A stretch of 64,000 nt of DNA from Anaeramoeba ignava (Eukaryota > Metamonada > Anaeramoebidae): assembly GCA_028826165.1 (NCBI GenBank), contig JAPDFW010000070.1, positions 1,138,501-1,202,500 on the forward strand, in the 5' to 3' direction. Below are positions 1 through 13,269 of this stretch, piece by piece. Below the pieces are notes generated by a model, which made no database searches, was not told the DNA's origin, and saw nothing but the letters and a program-made list of their open reading frames with translations. Numbering within the stretch: position 1 is the stretch's first letter; every line of letters starts with the position of its first letter. The translations under genes were made by a program, and so were the position numbers.

Positions 1-88
1 AAATTAAAATTAAAATTAAAATTCAAATTAAAATTAAAATTAAAATTAAAATTAAAATTAAAATTAAAAAAATTAAAATTCAAAATAG

Positions 89-3000
89 AGAGAATTTCTT
101 ACACAAACTCAAGAAATAGGAGGTGTTAGTCAAGATTTTGATCAATTATTTAAGACAGAACTTGATGATGAAGTACAAGAACCTCTTTTTGCTCGAAAAC
201 CAATGAAAATGAATCCATCAGCAATTCAAATAAAATGTGCATGTTCTGCAGTAAATGTTGTTGCTTTTGCATTTGTTGATAATAGAGTAATTAGAATAGA
301 AACAAATAGTAAAAATACTGAAGGTAAATTAAAATTAAAATTAAAATTAAATTTAAAAATTAAAATTAAAATTAAAATTAAAATTAAAATTAAAATTAAA
401 ATTAAAATTAAAATTAAAATTAAAATTCAAAATTAAAATTAAAATTCAAATCAAAATTAAAATTAAAAATTAAATTAAAATTAATATTAATATTAAAATT
501 AAAATAAAATTAAAATTAAAATTAAAATTAAAAATTAAAATTAAAATTAAAATTAAAATTAAAATTAAAATTAAAATTAAAATTAAAAAACAAATTAAAA
601 ATTAAAATTAAAATTAAAATTAAAATTAAAATTAAAATTAAAATTAAAAATTAAATTAAAATTAAAATTAAAATTAAAATTAAAATTAAAATTAAAATTA
701 AAATCAAAATTAAAATTAAAATTAAAATTAAAATTAAAATTAAAATTAAAAATTAAAAATTATTTAGAATTTGAAATTGCAAAAGGAAGAAGTGATTCTA
801 TAATTAATAAAATTTTTATGGATCCAACTGGTTGTCATTTAATAGTTTCTTGTTCAACAGGAGAAAATTTTCATATTTTTAAACAAGATCAAAGAACAAA
901 AGCACAAATTAAACATTTACAAAAATTTAAAGTAATATTTACAAATTAATTTATTAATATTTAGAAATTAATTAATTTTTTTTTAGAATTTAAAAATTGA
1001 AGTTATTGCTTGGAATTATCTCGCAGGAAAATCAATTTCTACAAAAGAAATTTTATTAGGATGTTATGATGGAACAATTTATGAAACTTGTTTAGAAAAA
1101 AAAGAATTATATTTAAAAGAGGTTAATAATTGATATTTGAATTAAATTAAAAATTAAATTAAAATTCATAATCTCTAGGTTTATAAATTGAAACCAGATC
1201 TAAATCAAAAAGAAAGTGATCCAATTACAGGACTTTATTTTGAAAAAGTTCCAAAATTAAATGCAATATATATTCTTGTTTCAACTTGGCGACAATTACA
1301 ACAATTTGTTGGTTTAACTTCTTTTGAAAATGTATTTAATAAATATGCATCAATAGAACCAGATACTCATGTTATGCCAAGTATTGGTCCAAGAATACAT
1401 AGTGAACTCCGAGTTTTTAGAGAAGATGGTATTGCAAAAAGTTTTAGTTGGCTTACAGAACCTGGTGTTTATCTTGCTGAACTTGAACCATCAAAAGAAA
1501 ATTTTAGTGAAAATAAAGTAGAAAAAATATTAATATAAATATATATATAAATATAAATATAAATATAAATATAAATATAAATATAAATATAAATATAAAT
1601 ATAAATATAAATATAAATATAAATATAAATATAAATATAAATATAAATATAAATATAAATATAAATATAAATATAAATATAAATATAAATATAAATATAA
1701 ATATAAATATAAATATAAATATAAATATAAATATTAATATTATTATTAATATAAATATTAATATAAATATAAATTATAAATATTATTATAAATATTATTA
1801 TAAATATTATTATAAATATTAATATTATTATAAAGGTTGTCAAAAAAGCAATTTTAGCTCATTATCCAAAATTAGACTCAGATTTATCAAGTGAAACACC
1901 TATATCTATACTTCAAACTCAATTCCATTTCTTTCTTGCTTATCCTGATAAAATTATTGCAATGTCAAGTATCACTCAAAAAATAATTCAAGATGACCAA
2001 AATTATGTATAATTTTGTTTATATTTTTTCCTCTTTCAAAAACAAAAATTAATTAAAAAGAAAAACAAACAAAAAATTGAAATAATTAGTTTAGTAACCC
2101 AAATCAAAAATTTATTGGATTTCTTGAAGATGAAAAAATGAAATGGATTTATTCTGGTGAATCATTATCAGTTATTTATATCAATAAAGAAGAACAAAAT
2201 TTATGGAGAATATACCTTGAAAAAAAGGAATTTGATAATGCATTGTGTTATGCAACTGTAAAAATAATATATATTTTTTTCGAAATATTAATATTTTTGA
2301 ATTGATTTTAAAAAAAATTTTTTTTTAATATTTGATCATCTCATTTCAAAGGAAAAATACCAAAGACAAATTATACTAAAAGAACAAGCAGATTCTTTTT
2401 ACGAACAAAAACAATACCAAAAAGCAGCATTAACTTATGCTAAAACTTATTATCCATTTGAAGATGTTGCGCTTCGATTTCTCTCAATCAACGATATCGA
2501 AGCATTGAAAATTTATTTATTACAAAAAATCGATAGCATTTCAAAAGATAATTACACTCAAGTAACACTTCTAAGCTCGTGGATAATTGAGATTTATCTT
2601 GAGCAATTAAACCAAGCGAATGAACTAAGAAAATTCCAAGAAAATAGAATACCTCAAATATCAAATGCGAAAAACATGGAAATAAATATCAATATTAATA
2701 TTAACAACGAAAACACAAATGAAAACACAAATGAAAACATAAGAAAAGAACAAAATCAATCCACTGCAGAAAAGGATTATATACGATTGCAAAGGGAATT
2801 CCATAATTTTCTGACTGAAAAACGGGACATTCTTCATCACCACACAACATTCAATTTAATCTGTAGTCGAGGATTAATTAAGGAATTACTTTTTTATGCC
2901 TCATTAATCAAGCAATATGAGGAGGTTATTTTGCATTATATTCAGCAAGGCGAATATTTAAAGGTTCTGGAAGTAATGAATGAAAGAGACTTTAGTTACA

Positions 3001-4514
3001 AGCACACAAAAGAGGAACTTTTCAATCAGAACGAGAAATTCAAGCGCAGAAATGAAGACATTTTATTCGAAGAAAGCAAGAAGCAAGAAATGATTGATCT
3101 AATCTATCGCTATTCTCCCATTTTAATGAGTCATGTCCCAGAAGAAACCGTGAATTTGTGGATGAGTCTCAACGATTTGGATCCCAAAAGATTACTTCCA
3201 GCGCTAATGAGATATGAACATCCCAAGGAAAACCCTGAAAAAACAAACCAAGCAATCCGATATCTCGAGTTTTGTGTGGCAAGACAGAGAAATCAAGACC
3301 CAGTGATACACAACTACTTGCTATCTTTATATGTAAATGAAGCCAAAAAAGAGCAAATAAAAAATCAAGAGAAAATGATTGAATTGAAGGAGGAACAAAA
3401 CGAAAATATAAACAATGAAAATAATGAAAATAACAACGAAAATAACAATAATCAAAAACCAGACAAAATGGATAAATCGCGATTTGAATCACAAACAAAT
3501 TTTATACAATCATATCAAAGCAAAGAAAAAACGGCTCACAGAAAACTGCTTTTTTTCCTTAATCCCCGATCACACACGTATTTCTATGATCTCAAATACG
3601 CGCTTCGTCTGTGCTCCAAAGCGCAAATAACAGAGGCTTGTGTGTTTATTTACAGTGAAATGGGACTTTATGACGAAGCCGTTGATCTTGCATTGGAAGT
3701 TGATGTTGAACTGGCAAAAATGCAAATTGAGAAAGTTATTGAAGACAATGTGCTGAGGAAAAAATTGTGGCTGAAAATCGCCAAGTTTGTGATCGAAGAT
3801 TACCAGGATATCAAACAAGCAATCAATTTTATTAAGGAATCTTCGGATTTGATCGGAATTGAGGATATTCTTCCGTTTATTCCTGAATTCTCATCAATCG
3901 ATGATTTCAAAAACGATATTTGTAACTCAATTGAGGGATACAACAAAAAAATTGAGGATTTACAAGTGCAAATGGACACATTGACCTCAACGGCAGAGGT
4001 CATTAGAAGCAACATGAAGGAACTTCGTAACGGATTCACTATCATCTCAAGTGACAAGAAATGTGACATCTGTTTTAATCCTATTCGATTCACAGATTTT
4101 GTTTCTTTTTCTTGTTCTCATGTTTTCCATTTTGAATGCTTTAAAAAATTAATGCTTGATTTTTATCTTTCTGACTCTCAAAAAAGAAAAGTTGAAATGT
4201 ATGAAAAGAAAATTGCTCAAGAATTAGAAGAAAAGGAAAAATTGAGGGAAATTAAAAAGGCAATTGAATTGGAAAAAAGTTCCAGATCAAAAAAGAAAAA
4301 AGTTCCTTTGGATTCTCAAGAAAATCAAATGACTGAATCTGAAATTTCGAGAAAAATGGAATCTATTCAAATTAATATTGAAAAATACAAAATGGTTTTA
4401 GAAGATATTTTACTTCAAGATTGTGTTATTTGTGGTGAAATAGTAATAAAATCAATATCTAAGCCTTTTGTTGATCCAAATGATGAAGAAAGAATAACTT
4501 CTTGGAAAGTTTAA
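89..4514 (+). CDS. VPS18: VPS18-like HOPS/CORVET subunit, 5' end missing
   Basis: Subunit of the HOPS/CORVET tethering complexes that act in endosome-lysosome fusion (family knowledge). Exons joining in frame: 89-323, 768-931, 987-1121, 1179-1517, 1836-2006, 2090-2257, 2352-4514, giving 1,124 codons. The first visible exon follows an AG acceptor and has no start, so the 5' end lies outside the window. The N-terminal half is a Pep3/Vps18 beta-propeller, with [10 protein letters not shown] and later [11 protein letters not shown]. The last exon is alpha-solenoid with Asn/Glu-rich inserts near residues 470 and 710. It ends in a [17 protein letters not shown], a long Lys/Glu insert, then CVIC. 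Introns of 44-444 nt are concentrated in the propeller half. The central part of the last exon is clearly richer in GC than its ends. The family call is secure; exact exon edges rest on frame and GT..AG. Confidence 0.88.
324..767 (+). repeat. Intron of VPS18 made of AAATTA hexamers
   Basis: The intron begins GTAAATT and ends TTATTTAG. Nearly all of it is the hexamer AAATTA in sense orientation, with occasional C substitutions and register slips. The same hexamer fills positions 1-80, which is presumably the 3' end of the previous intron. Confidence 0.85.
1518..1835 (+). repeat. Intron of VPS18 made of AAATAT hexamers
   Basis: The intron runs from GTAGAAAA to TATAAAG. It is an almost uninterrupted AAATAT hexamer array that changes to ATTATTATAAAT-type units at its 3' end. 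Long Tyr-Ile ORFs read through it are artefacts of the repeat. Confidence 0.85.
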
Positions 4515-5404
4515 TTTTAATTTAAAGCAATTTTAAACAAATTTAAAACAATTTTTAAACAAATTTTAAAACAAATTTAAATAATTTAAAACAATTTTAA
4601 AACAATTTTGAAACAAATTTATGAATTATTTAAAACAATTTTAAACAAATTTTTAAACAAATTTAAAACAATTTTAAAACAATTTTTAAAACAATTTTAA
4701 ACAAATTTTAAAACAAATTTTAAAATAATTTTTAAACAAATTTTTAAACAAATTTAAAACAATTTTAAAACAATTTTAAACAAATTTTAAAACAAATTTT
4801 TAAACAATTTTAAAACAAATTTTAAAACAAATTTAAAACAAATTTAAAAATAATTTTAAAACAATTTTTAAAACAATTTAAAACAAATTTAAATAATTTC
4901 TAAAACAATTTTAAAACAATTTTAAAATAATTTTTAAACAAATTTTTAAACAATTTTAAAACAAATTTAAAACAATTTTAAAACAAATTTAAAACAAATT
5001 TTTAAAACAATTTTAAACAAATTTGAAACAAATTTAAACAAATTTTTAACAAATTTAAAACAAATTTAAACAATTTTAAAACAAATTTAAACAATTTTAA
5101 AAAATTTTAAAACAAATTTTAAACAAATTTTTAAAACAAATTTAAAACAAATTTAAAACAAATTTATGAATTATTTAAAAGAAGATTTTAAACAAAGAAT
5201 GTTTTGTTTAATTTTTTCTTTTCAATTCTTTAAGGAAAAAAACCAAAAAAAAAGAATAAAAATAATGAAAAAAAAAAAGAAGAAATGAATTTTGAAGATT
5301 TTTTAATTAATTAGTTAGAATTCTGATTAAAAAAAGAAGAAAAAATTAGATTTTGATTTTTGATTTTTGATTTTGATTTTTGATTTTTGATTTTTGATTT
5401 TAAT
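4515..5404. repeat. Convergent 3' spacer with AATTTTAAAACA-type repeats
   Basis: This spacer separates the VPS18 stop from the aminotransferase stop. From about 4,530 to 5,170 it is a degenerate array of 10-13 bp units such as ACAATTTTAAA and ACAAATTTTAA. A purine-rich stretch follows, then TTTTTGA repeats at 5,345-5,400. No coding sequence was seen. Confidence 0.7.
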
Positions 5405-8400
5405 TTATTTGAGTTTTGAAATTGTGGATTCAAAAATATCTAAGAATTGAGAAGCATGTTTTGGAGCAAAAACTAAAGAAGGTCTGAAACGAATTGATTG
5501 ATCACCACAAGCACCAAGTTCTACTCCATTAAGTTTGATTGCATTTACAATTGAATTACGAGTTTCAACAGTTGGTGAATCAAATGCAATAAATGTTCCA
5601 TCTCCTCGTACATCTTTCATAAGATGTGGATATTTCTTTGCTAATTCTTTCAATGAATCTTGAAGATAATTTCCTGTGATATTAACGTTTCTAAGCATTG
5701 CTTGATCATCTTTATTGATTTCATTTAAAATAACTTCAAATTGAAGTAAACGAAGTGGATCTCCCATCCAAGTATTGTAATTTCTTAAATTTAATTTTAA
5801 TTTTAATTTTAATTTTAATTTTATCCGATTTTAATTTTTATTTTAATTTTTATTTTAATTTTAATTTTAATTTTAATTTTAATTTTAATTTTAATTTTAA
5901 TTTTAATTTTAATTTTAATTATAATTATAATTATAATTTTAATTTTAATTTTAATTTTAAATTTAATTTTGATTTTAATTTTAATTTTTATCCGATTTTA
6001 AATTTAATTTTAATTTTTATTTTAATATTAATTTTAATTTTTATTTTAATTTTAATTTTAATTATAAATTTAATTTTAATTTTAATTTTAATTTTAATTT
6101 TAAATTTATTTTTATTTTTAATTATAATTTTGATTTTTATTTTTAATTTTAATTTTTATCCGATTTTAATTTTTATTTTAATTTTAAATTTAGTTTTATC
6201 CGATTTTAAATTCAATTTTAATTTTTAATTTTTAATTTTAATTTTAATTTTGATTTTAATTTTAATTTTTGAATTGAATTTAAATTTTTATTTTAATTTT
6301 AATTTTAATTTTAATTTTAATTTTAATTTTAATTTTAATTTTAATTTTAATTTTATTTTTAATTTTAATTTTAATTTTAATTTTAATTTTAAATTTTAAT
6401 TTTAATTTTAATTTTAATTTTAATTTTAATTTTTAATTTTAATTTTAATTTTAATTTTAAATTTAATTTTAATTTTAATTTTAAATTTAATTTTAATTTA
6501 CCTATAAGGTGCTGTCATCTTATATTCTTCACGATGGAAAAAACCAGCAATTTGAGATTTTTTACTGAAAGTTACTATATCAGGTTGATCATCTAATCCC
6601 CATTTTTGGAATGCCCAGAAATTACCAGTTGCAGCAACACCTGTTTGAACTTCATCAACAATAAAAGCAACTCCATTATCTCTTGCAATTTTTCTTAATT
6701 TTCTAAAGAAATCAGGTGAAGCATGTCTATCTCCTCCCTCAGCTAATTTTATTTTTAAATTTAAATTTAATTTTAATTTTAATTTTAATCCGATTTTAAT
6801 TTTAATTTTAATTTTTATTTTAATTTTAATTTTAATTTTAATTTTTAAATTTAATTTTAATTTTAATTTTAATTTTAATTTTTATTTTAATTTTAATTTT
6901 AATTTTAATTTTTAAATTTAATTTTAATTTTAATTTTAATTTTAATTTTAATTTTAATTTTAATTTTAATTTTAATTTTAATTTTAATTTTAATTTTAAT
7001 TTTAATTTTAATTTTAATTTTAATTTTAATTTTTAATTTTAATTTTAATTTTAATTTTAATCCGATTTTAATTTTAATTTTAATTTTATCCGATTTTAAT
7101 TTTAATTTTAATTTTTATCCGATTTTGATTTTAATTTTAATTTTAATTTTTATCCGATTTTAATTTTAATTTTAATTTTAATTTTAATTTTAATTTTTAT
7201 CCGATTTTGATTTTAATTTTAATTTTAATTTTAATTTTAATTTTAATTTTAATTTTAATTTTTAATTTTAATTTTAATTTTAATTTTAATTTTAATTTTA
7301 ATTTTAATTTTTAATTTTAATTTTAATTTTAATTTTAATTTTAATTTTAATTTTAATTTTAATTTTAATTTTGATTTTAATTTTAATTTTAATTTTAATT
7401 TTAATTTTAATTTTAATTTTTAATTTTAATTTTAATTATTTTTAATTTTTAAAAACCTTGAATAGGTTCAATAATCATTCCAGCAACAGGAATTTTATTA
7501 GATTTAATAATCTCTTCAGTTCTCGACAAACATCTTGCCTCTTCCTCAGCATTTTCCTTAACGAATTGATCCAAGGGGTATTTAAGTTGAGGAAACGGAG
7601 CAACCGGCCAATCAAAAGCAGGGACATCAAGTTTATGGATAGGCTTTGAACGAGTAGTAGAAAGAGCACCCAAAGTTCTTCCATGGAAAGCCTTTTCAAA
7701 AGATAAGATTGAAAGAGAGGGTGTACCTGGGGGTTTATTGAGCATACAACTCTGTATTTCCTCGTCAGTAAAAGGTTTGTTTCCCCGTCTCTGGTTTACG
7801 TACCACATGCATGCTGTTTTGTATGCGTTTTCGTTTGCCTCACTTCCGTTGGCACATGTGAAAACTCGTGTTAAACCTTCGGGCGCTACTTTCATTAATG
7901 TCTCGTGTAGTTTTGGTCCCCATGATACGTTGGGTAATGACCCTAATGCTGGTCGATGTGCTGCAAGTTGTACTGCGTCTCGTGTTCTTAATGCTTTGAT
8001 CATGGATGGATGATTGTATCCTAATGGGAGACTGCTAATATGACAGAAAACTATCAAATCAAATATTCATATTTATTTCAAATTAATTTAAATTTATTTC
8101 AAATTTATTTCAAATTTATCTCAAATTTATTTCAATTTTATTTCAAATTTATTTCAAATTTATTTCAAATTTATTTCAAATTTATTTCAAATTCATTTAT
8201 TTCAAATTTATTTCAAATTTATTTCAAATTTATTTTAAATTTATTTCAAATTTATTTTAAATTTATTTTAAATTTATTTAATAAATTTATTTATTTCAAA
8301 TTTATTTCAAATTTATTTCAAATTTATTTCAAATTTATTTCAAATTTATTTCAAATTTATTTCAAATTTATTTCAAATTATTTTATCTAAAATTTATTTC

Positions 8401-9201
8401 AAATTTATTTTAAATTTATTTCAAATTTATTTCAAATTTATTTAATTAATTCATTTCAATTTTATCTAAAATTTATTTAATTAATTTATCTAAAATTTAT
8501 TTAATTAATTTATTTCAAATTTATTTTAATTAATTTATTTAATTATTTCAAATTCATTTTAAATTTATTTAATTAATTTATTTAATTAATTTATTTCAAA
8601 TTTATTTCAATTTTATTTAATTAATTTATTTCAAATTTATTTTAAATTCATTTCAAATTTATTTCAAATTTATTTCAAATTTATTTTAAATTTATTTCAA
8701 ATTTATTTCAATTTATCTCAAATTTATCTAAAATTTATTTCAAATTTATTTCAATTTTATCTAAATTTATCTAAAATTTATTTCAAATTTATTTCAAATT
8801 TATTTCAAATTTATTTCAAATTTGTTTTAAATTTATTTCAAATTTATTTAATTAAATATTACGTATAAAATTATTCAAAAAAATAAATTGAAAATTCGAA
8901 TAAAAAAATAAATACCATCAAGAAGAACATTTCCATCACTATCAACAACATAATTGCCAAAACTACGATCAAAATCAACAAGGAAATGAATGGTTCTAAT
9001 TTCTTGAATACGACCCAAATCTTCAATAAGTCTTTTACCAATTGGTCCAGGAATTGTTGATGTGATAATTTCTGGTTTCTCAAATTCTCCTTCAAGAGGT
9101 TTTAATGGTGTTTTAGGGATATTTCCAAATGCTCGCTTTCCAAGTATTAATGGTAATTGTTGTGAAACAATTTTTTTAGTTGTTTTTTGTTTTTGTAACA
9201 T
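5405..9201 (-). CDS. ABAT: 4-aminobutyrate aminotransferase (class III, PLP-dependent)
   Basis: Transfers the amino group of GABA to 2-oxoglutarate, giving succinate semialdehyde and glutamate. The eukaryotic enzyme is usually mitochondrial. Exons, read on the minus strand: 9201-8916, 8050-7457, 6742-6502, 5783-5405. They sum to exactly 1,500 nt (499 aa), the size of the animal enzyme. Motifs: [24 protein letters not shown], the [14 protein letters not shown] loop, [22 protein letters not shown], the PLP-lysine region TFSKK, and NTWMGDPLR. The Lys/Gln-rich start followed by [11 protein letters not shown] could be an organelle-targeting peptide (inference). All three introns are 700-870 nt microsatellites. 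The start is the ATG at 9201, 81 nt downstream of the preceding gene's stop. Confidence 0.93.
5784..6501 (-). repeat. ABAT intron 3, TTTTAA hexamers
   Basis: Hexamer array (AAAATT in sense) with interspersed GC-containing TTATCCGATTTT copies near 5,822, 5,990, 6,158 and 6,198. Donor GTAAAT and acceptor TTAAG are read on the minus strand. Confidence 0.85.
6743..7456 (-). repeat. ABAT intron 2, TTTTAA hexamers
   Basis: The plus strand reads AATTTT hexamers almost throughout, again broken by several ATCCGATTTT copies (about 6,788, 7,060, 7,088, 7,118, 7,153 and 7,199). Donor GTTTTT follows CAAG; the acceptor is ATTAG. Confidence 0.85.
8051..8915 (-). repeat. ABAT intron 1, AAATTTATTTC 11-mers
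   Basis: The array has an 11-bp unit, AAATTTATTTC on the plus strand, with TAATTAATTTATT variants in the middle. Donor GTATTT and acceptor TTGATAG are read on the minus strand. Confidence 0.85.
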
Positions 9202-9282
9202 CTTCAAAAAAAATGAAAAAGCAAATTTTAAAAAATTTTTTTTTTGCTTTTTATTTTTATTTTTATTTTTAATTGTTTGTTT

Positions 9283-12200
9283 TTAATTCCAAAACCAATA
9301 TTTTGTAAAAGCTCCTTGATAAATTAAAAGGCCTATTGATAAAATAATAAACCCAATCTTGTTTTTTTTTTATAAAGATGAAAATTTTTTTTTTTTGAGA
9401 ATTTTAATTAAAAAAATCGAAAAAGGGAAAAATTTAAAATTAAAAAAAATACCAATTGAAACCAACTTGAAGAATTCCATTTTTCACCATAAGAATAAGA
9501 AAATCCATAATAAATTATGATATTAATAATCCAAACCAAAGCCATTCTAATAATTTCACTTAAAGTTCGAATTCGAACAGAAAAATTAATTGTCACTAAA
9601 TTATTTCATTAAATATTTCATTTAATATTTCAATTATTTTTTCATCAAATTTTGATATAAATATGGGATACTTAAAAAAGAAAATAGATTAAAAAAAATA
9701 ACACTAAAAATGAAAATTAAAATCAATGCAATCATTTTTGTATTGTTATGTATCATTTTAAATGTATCTTTTGTATTTTCATAAGTTCCATGTCCTTCTA
9801 TATTTCCTGAATCATGAGAAAGGATTCTTTTAATTTTTTTCCGATTTTGAATTTGATTAAAATATTTAATTTAATTTAATTTAATTTGATTTAATTTAAT
9901 TTGATTAAAATATTTAATTTGATTTGATTTAATTTAAATTTGATTTGATTTGATTTGATTTGATTTGATTTGATTTGATTTGATTTGATTTAAATTTGAT
10001 TTAATTTTGATTTAATTTGATTTGATTTAATTTGATTTAATTTGATTTGATTTAATTTGATTTGATTTGATTTGATTTGATTTGATTTGATTTGATTTGA
10101 TTTGATTTGATTTGATTTGATTTAATTTAATTTGATTTAATTTGATTTGATTTAAATTTGATTTGATTTAATTTGATTTAATTTAATTTAATTTATTTTA
10201 ATTTAATTTGATTTGATTTGATTTGATTTTGATTTGATTTGATTTGATTTAATTTTAAATTTGATTTGAATTTGATTTGAATTTGATTTGAATTGAATTT
10301 GAATTTGATTTAATTTAAAATTTGATTTGAATTTGATTTGAATTTGATTTGATTTGATTTGAATTTGATTTAATTTAATTTAATTTTTAATTTAATTTGA
10401 TTTAATTTTAATTTAATTTACTTTGAATTTGATTTGATTTGATTTGATTTGATTTGATTTAATTTAATTTTTTAATTTGATTTAATTTAAATTTTAATTT
10501 GATTTAATTTGATTTGATTTGATTTGATTTGATTTGATTTTTTAATTTGATTTTGATTTGATTTGATTTGATTTAATTTGATTTAATTTGATTTAATTTG
10601 ATTTGATTTAATTTAATTTAATTTGATTTGATTTTGAATTTGATTTTAATTTGATTTGTTTTGATTTGATTTGATTTGATTTAATTTGATTTAATTTGAT
10701 TTAAATTTGATTTTTAATTTTAAATTTGATTTGATTTAATTTAATTTTGATTTGATTTGATTTGATTTGATTTGATTTGATTTGATTTGATTTGATTTGA
10801 TTTGATTTGATTTGATTTAAATTTGATTTGATTTAATTTAATTTGATTTGATTTAATTTAATTTGATTTAATTTAATTTAATTTAATTTAATTTAATTTA
10901 ATTTAATTTAATTTGATTTAATTTAATTTAATTTAATTTTTAATTTAATTTAATTTAATTTGATTTGATTTGATTTGATTTGATTTGATTTGATTTGATT
11001 TGATTTGATTTGAATTTAATTTAATTTAATTTAATTTAATTTAATTTAATTTAATTTGATTTAATTTAATTTGATTTAATTTAATTTAATTTAATTTAAT
11101 TTAATTTAATTTAATTTAATTTAATTTAATTTAATTTAATTTAATTTAATTTAATTTGATTTGATTTGATTTGATTTGATTTGATTTGATTTGATTTAAT
11201 TTAATTTGATTTGATTTGATTTGATTTAATTTGATTTAATTTGATTTAATTTGATTTAATTTGATTTGATTTGATTTGATTTGATTTGATTTAATTTAAT
11301 TTAATTTGATATTTAATTTAATTTAATTTGATTTGAATTTGATTTGATTTGATTTGATTTGATTTAATTTAATTTAAATATTTGATACGGCATCATGATA
11401 AAAGAACAAATAATAAACGAAATCCCTCCTTGAATACCTGTCAAAAAAATTCCATTAATTTTAATTCCATGATAAACATGATATTCATATAAACTTTGAA
11501 TAGCAGAAATTGCTTCACTAAATATTTGAATAAAATAATAAAATATTTGAATAAAATAATTGAATATAAATAATTGGATAAAAATAATAAATAAAATAAA
11601 ATAAATATAAAATATTTGAATATAAATAATTGAATAAAATATTTGAATAAAATAATAAAATAATTGAATAAAATATTTGAATAAATAATAAAAAAATGAA
11701 TAAAAATATTTGAATAAAAATAATAATAAAAATAATTGAATATAAAATATTTGAATATAATAATAAAATATTTGAATAAAAATATTTGAATAAAATAATA
11801 ATAAAATAATTGAATAAAATATTTGAATAAAATATTTGGATAAAATATTTGGATAAAATAATAATAAAATATTTGAATAAAATAATAAAAATTTCAATAA
11901 AAAATAATAATAAAATATTTGAATAAAATATTTGAATAAAATAATTGAATAAAATATTTGAATATAAATATTTAAATAAAATATTTGAATAAAATAATTG
12001 AATAAAATATTTGAATAAAATAATAAAATAATTGAATATAAATAATTGAATAAAATATTTGAATAAAATATTTGAATAAAATATTTGAATAAAATATTTG
12101 AATAAAATATTTGAATAAAATATTTGAATAAAATATTTGAATAAAATATTTGAATAAAATATTAAAATAATTGAATAAAATATTTGAATAAAATATTTGA

Positions 12201-13091
12201 ATAAAATATTTCAATAATAAAATATATTTTTAAATTTTGGAATTGAAATTTCTTATTAAACTTCCTAAAAACAAATTACGCAATAAATATAAAATAAATC
12301 GCTATTCTTTCATCATAATCACTTGACTTCATAATTTTAGAAAATAAATCAATAAAAATTTAGATTTTAGAGATGAATAGAATTAAAAAAAAAAAAAAGC
12401 ATCTGGTTTACATAACGCTTGGAATGAAATATTGAAATTATAACAAAAAGTAAACCAACCATAACAAAAAGAATTCCAATCAAATTATGAAAAAAGAATT
12501 TTTTCTTTAAGAAAATCAACGAAGTAATTGAAGTGAAGATCACAACAGAACTTCGTAACATTTGCCAAGAACTTGCAGGTACTATTTTTTTTTATGAGGT
12601 TCATTTTGGAAATTAAAAAATACAATCAATATATTTTTTTTTTGATTTTTAATTCAATTTTTGCTTTAAATTCATATTCACTCCATAAAAGCGCTAAATT
12701 TAAAAGAACAGCAACAATTATATCACAAATAGCTGGGAAAGAAATTTTTAAAATAATCCAATATATCTTTGGTTTCGGCTTTTCGATATTTAAATAACCA
12801 TCATAACCACGTTTTTTTTGAAATCTTTGAAAAGTAAGATAAAATATCATCAATGAAAAAAGTCCTAAAAACATTAAGTCGCTTTGGAACCTTTTATAAA
12901 AACAATGTGAGAAAAAAAAAGTGGTTCGGAATTGATGAATAAAGTGGTTTTATTTACCAAGGTTTTTCAAATAAATGATTTTTTTCATCAACTCCTTTTG
13001 AAGTTGTTTGAAATGTTGATTTTTCAATACAAATTAAAACTGTTCCAAATATAATTAATCCAATAATTGAACCAAAATTTAGATTACTCAT
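9283..13091 (-). CDS. SLC35F6: SLC35F6-like drug/metabolite superfamily transporter
   Basis: Multi-pass membrane protein of the SLC35F6 branch of the drug/metabolite transporter superfamily; substrate unknown. Eight exons on the minus strand: 13091-12958, 12890-12682, 12581-12412, 12326-12280, 11517-11389, 9826-9672, 9595-9453, 9357-9283. They sum to 1,062 nt (353 aa), close to the animal protein. Diagnostic stretches: FPAICDIIVAVLLNLALL, PASSWQMLRSSVVIFTSI and VRIRTLSEIIRMALVWII. The exon junctions rebuild family motifs, for example the WIPASSWQMLR joint. Two introns are large repeat arrays. The 47-nt exon 4 would be missed by ORF scanning. The final exon is only 75 nt. Substrate and membrane location cannot be read from sequence. 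Confidence 0.85.
9827..11388 (-). repeat. Giant SLC35F6 intron made of TTTGA/TTTAA pentamers
   Basis: About 1.56 kb built almost only from pentamers ATTTG and ATTTA on the plus strand (CAAAT and TAAAT in sense). Blocks of pure ATTTG alternate with blocks of ATTTA, suggesting segmental homogenisation. Flanking exons join in frame across it. Confidence 0.88.
11518..12279 (-). repeat. SLC35F6 intron with AATATTTTATTC 12-mers
   Basis: A 12-bp period unit (AAATATTTGAAT on the plus strand) with AATAATTGAAT variants fills 11,520-12,225. Donor GTAATTTG follows FIFIA; the acceptor TTTAG precedes EAISAIQ. Confidence 0.85.
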
Positions 13092-13269
13092 TTTACTTTT
13101 ATTGAAAGAAGGAAAAATGAAAAAAAAAAAATGGAAAAATTGTTTTGAAAAAAAAATCAAACATTCAGAATAAATTCTGGAAATGAAACTAATTCACATT
13201 AAGAAAAAAAAAAAGTGGAATAAAAATTAAAAGAAAAAAAAAGTGGAATAAAAAATAAAAAGAAGAAGT

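Noticed and set aside
1-80. AAATTA hexamers at the window start as a possible telomere.
   Set aside because: The same hexamer fills many internal introns, and the array ends in a splice acceptor.
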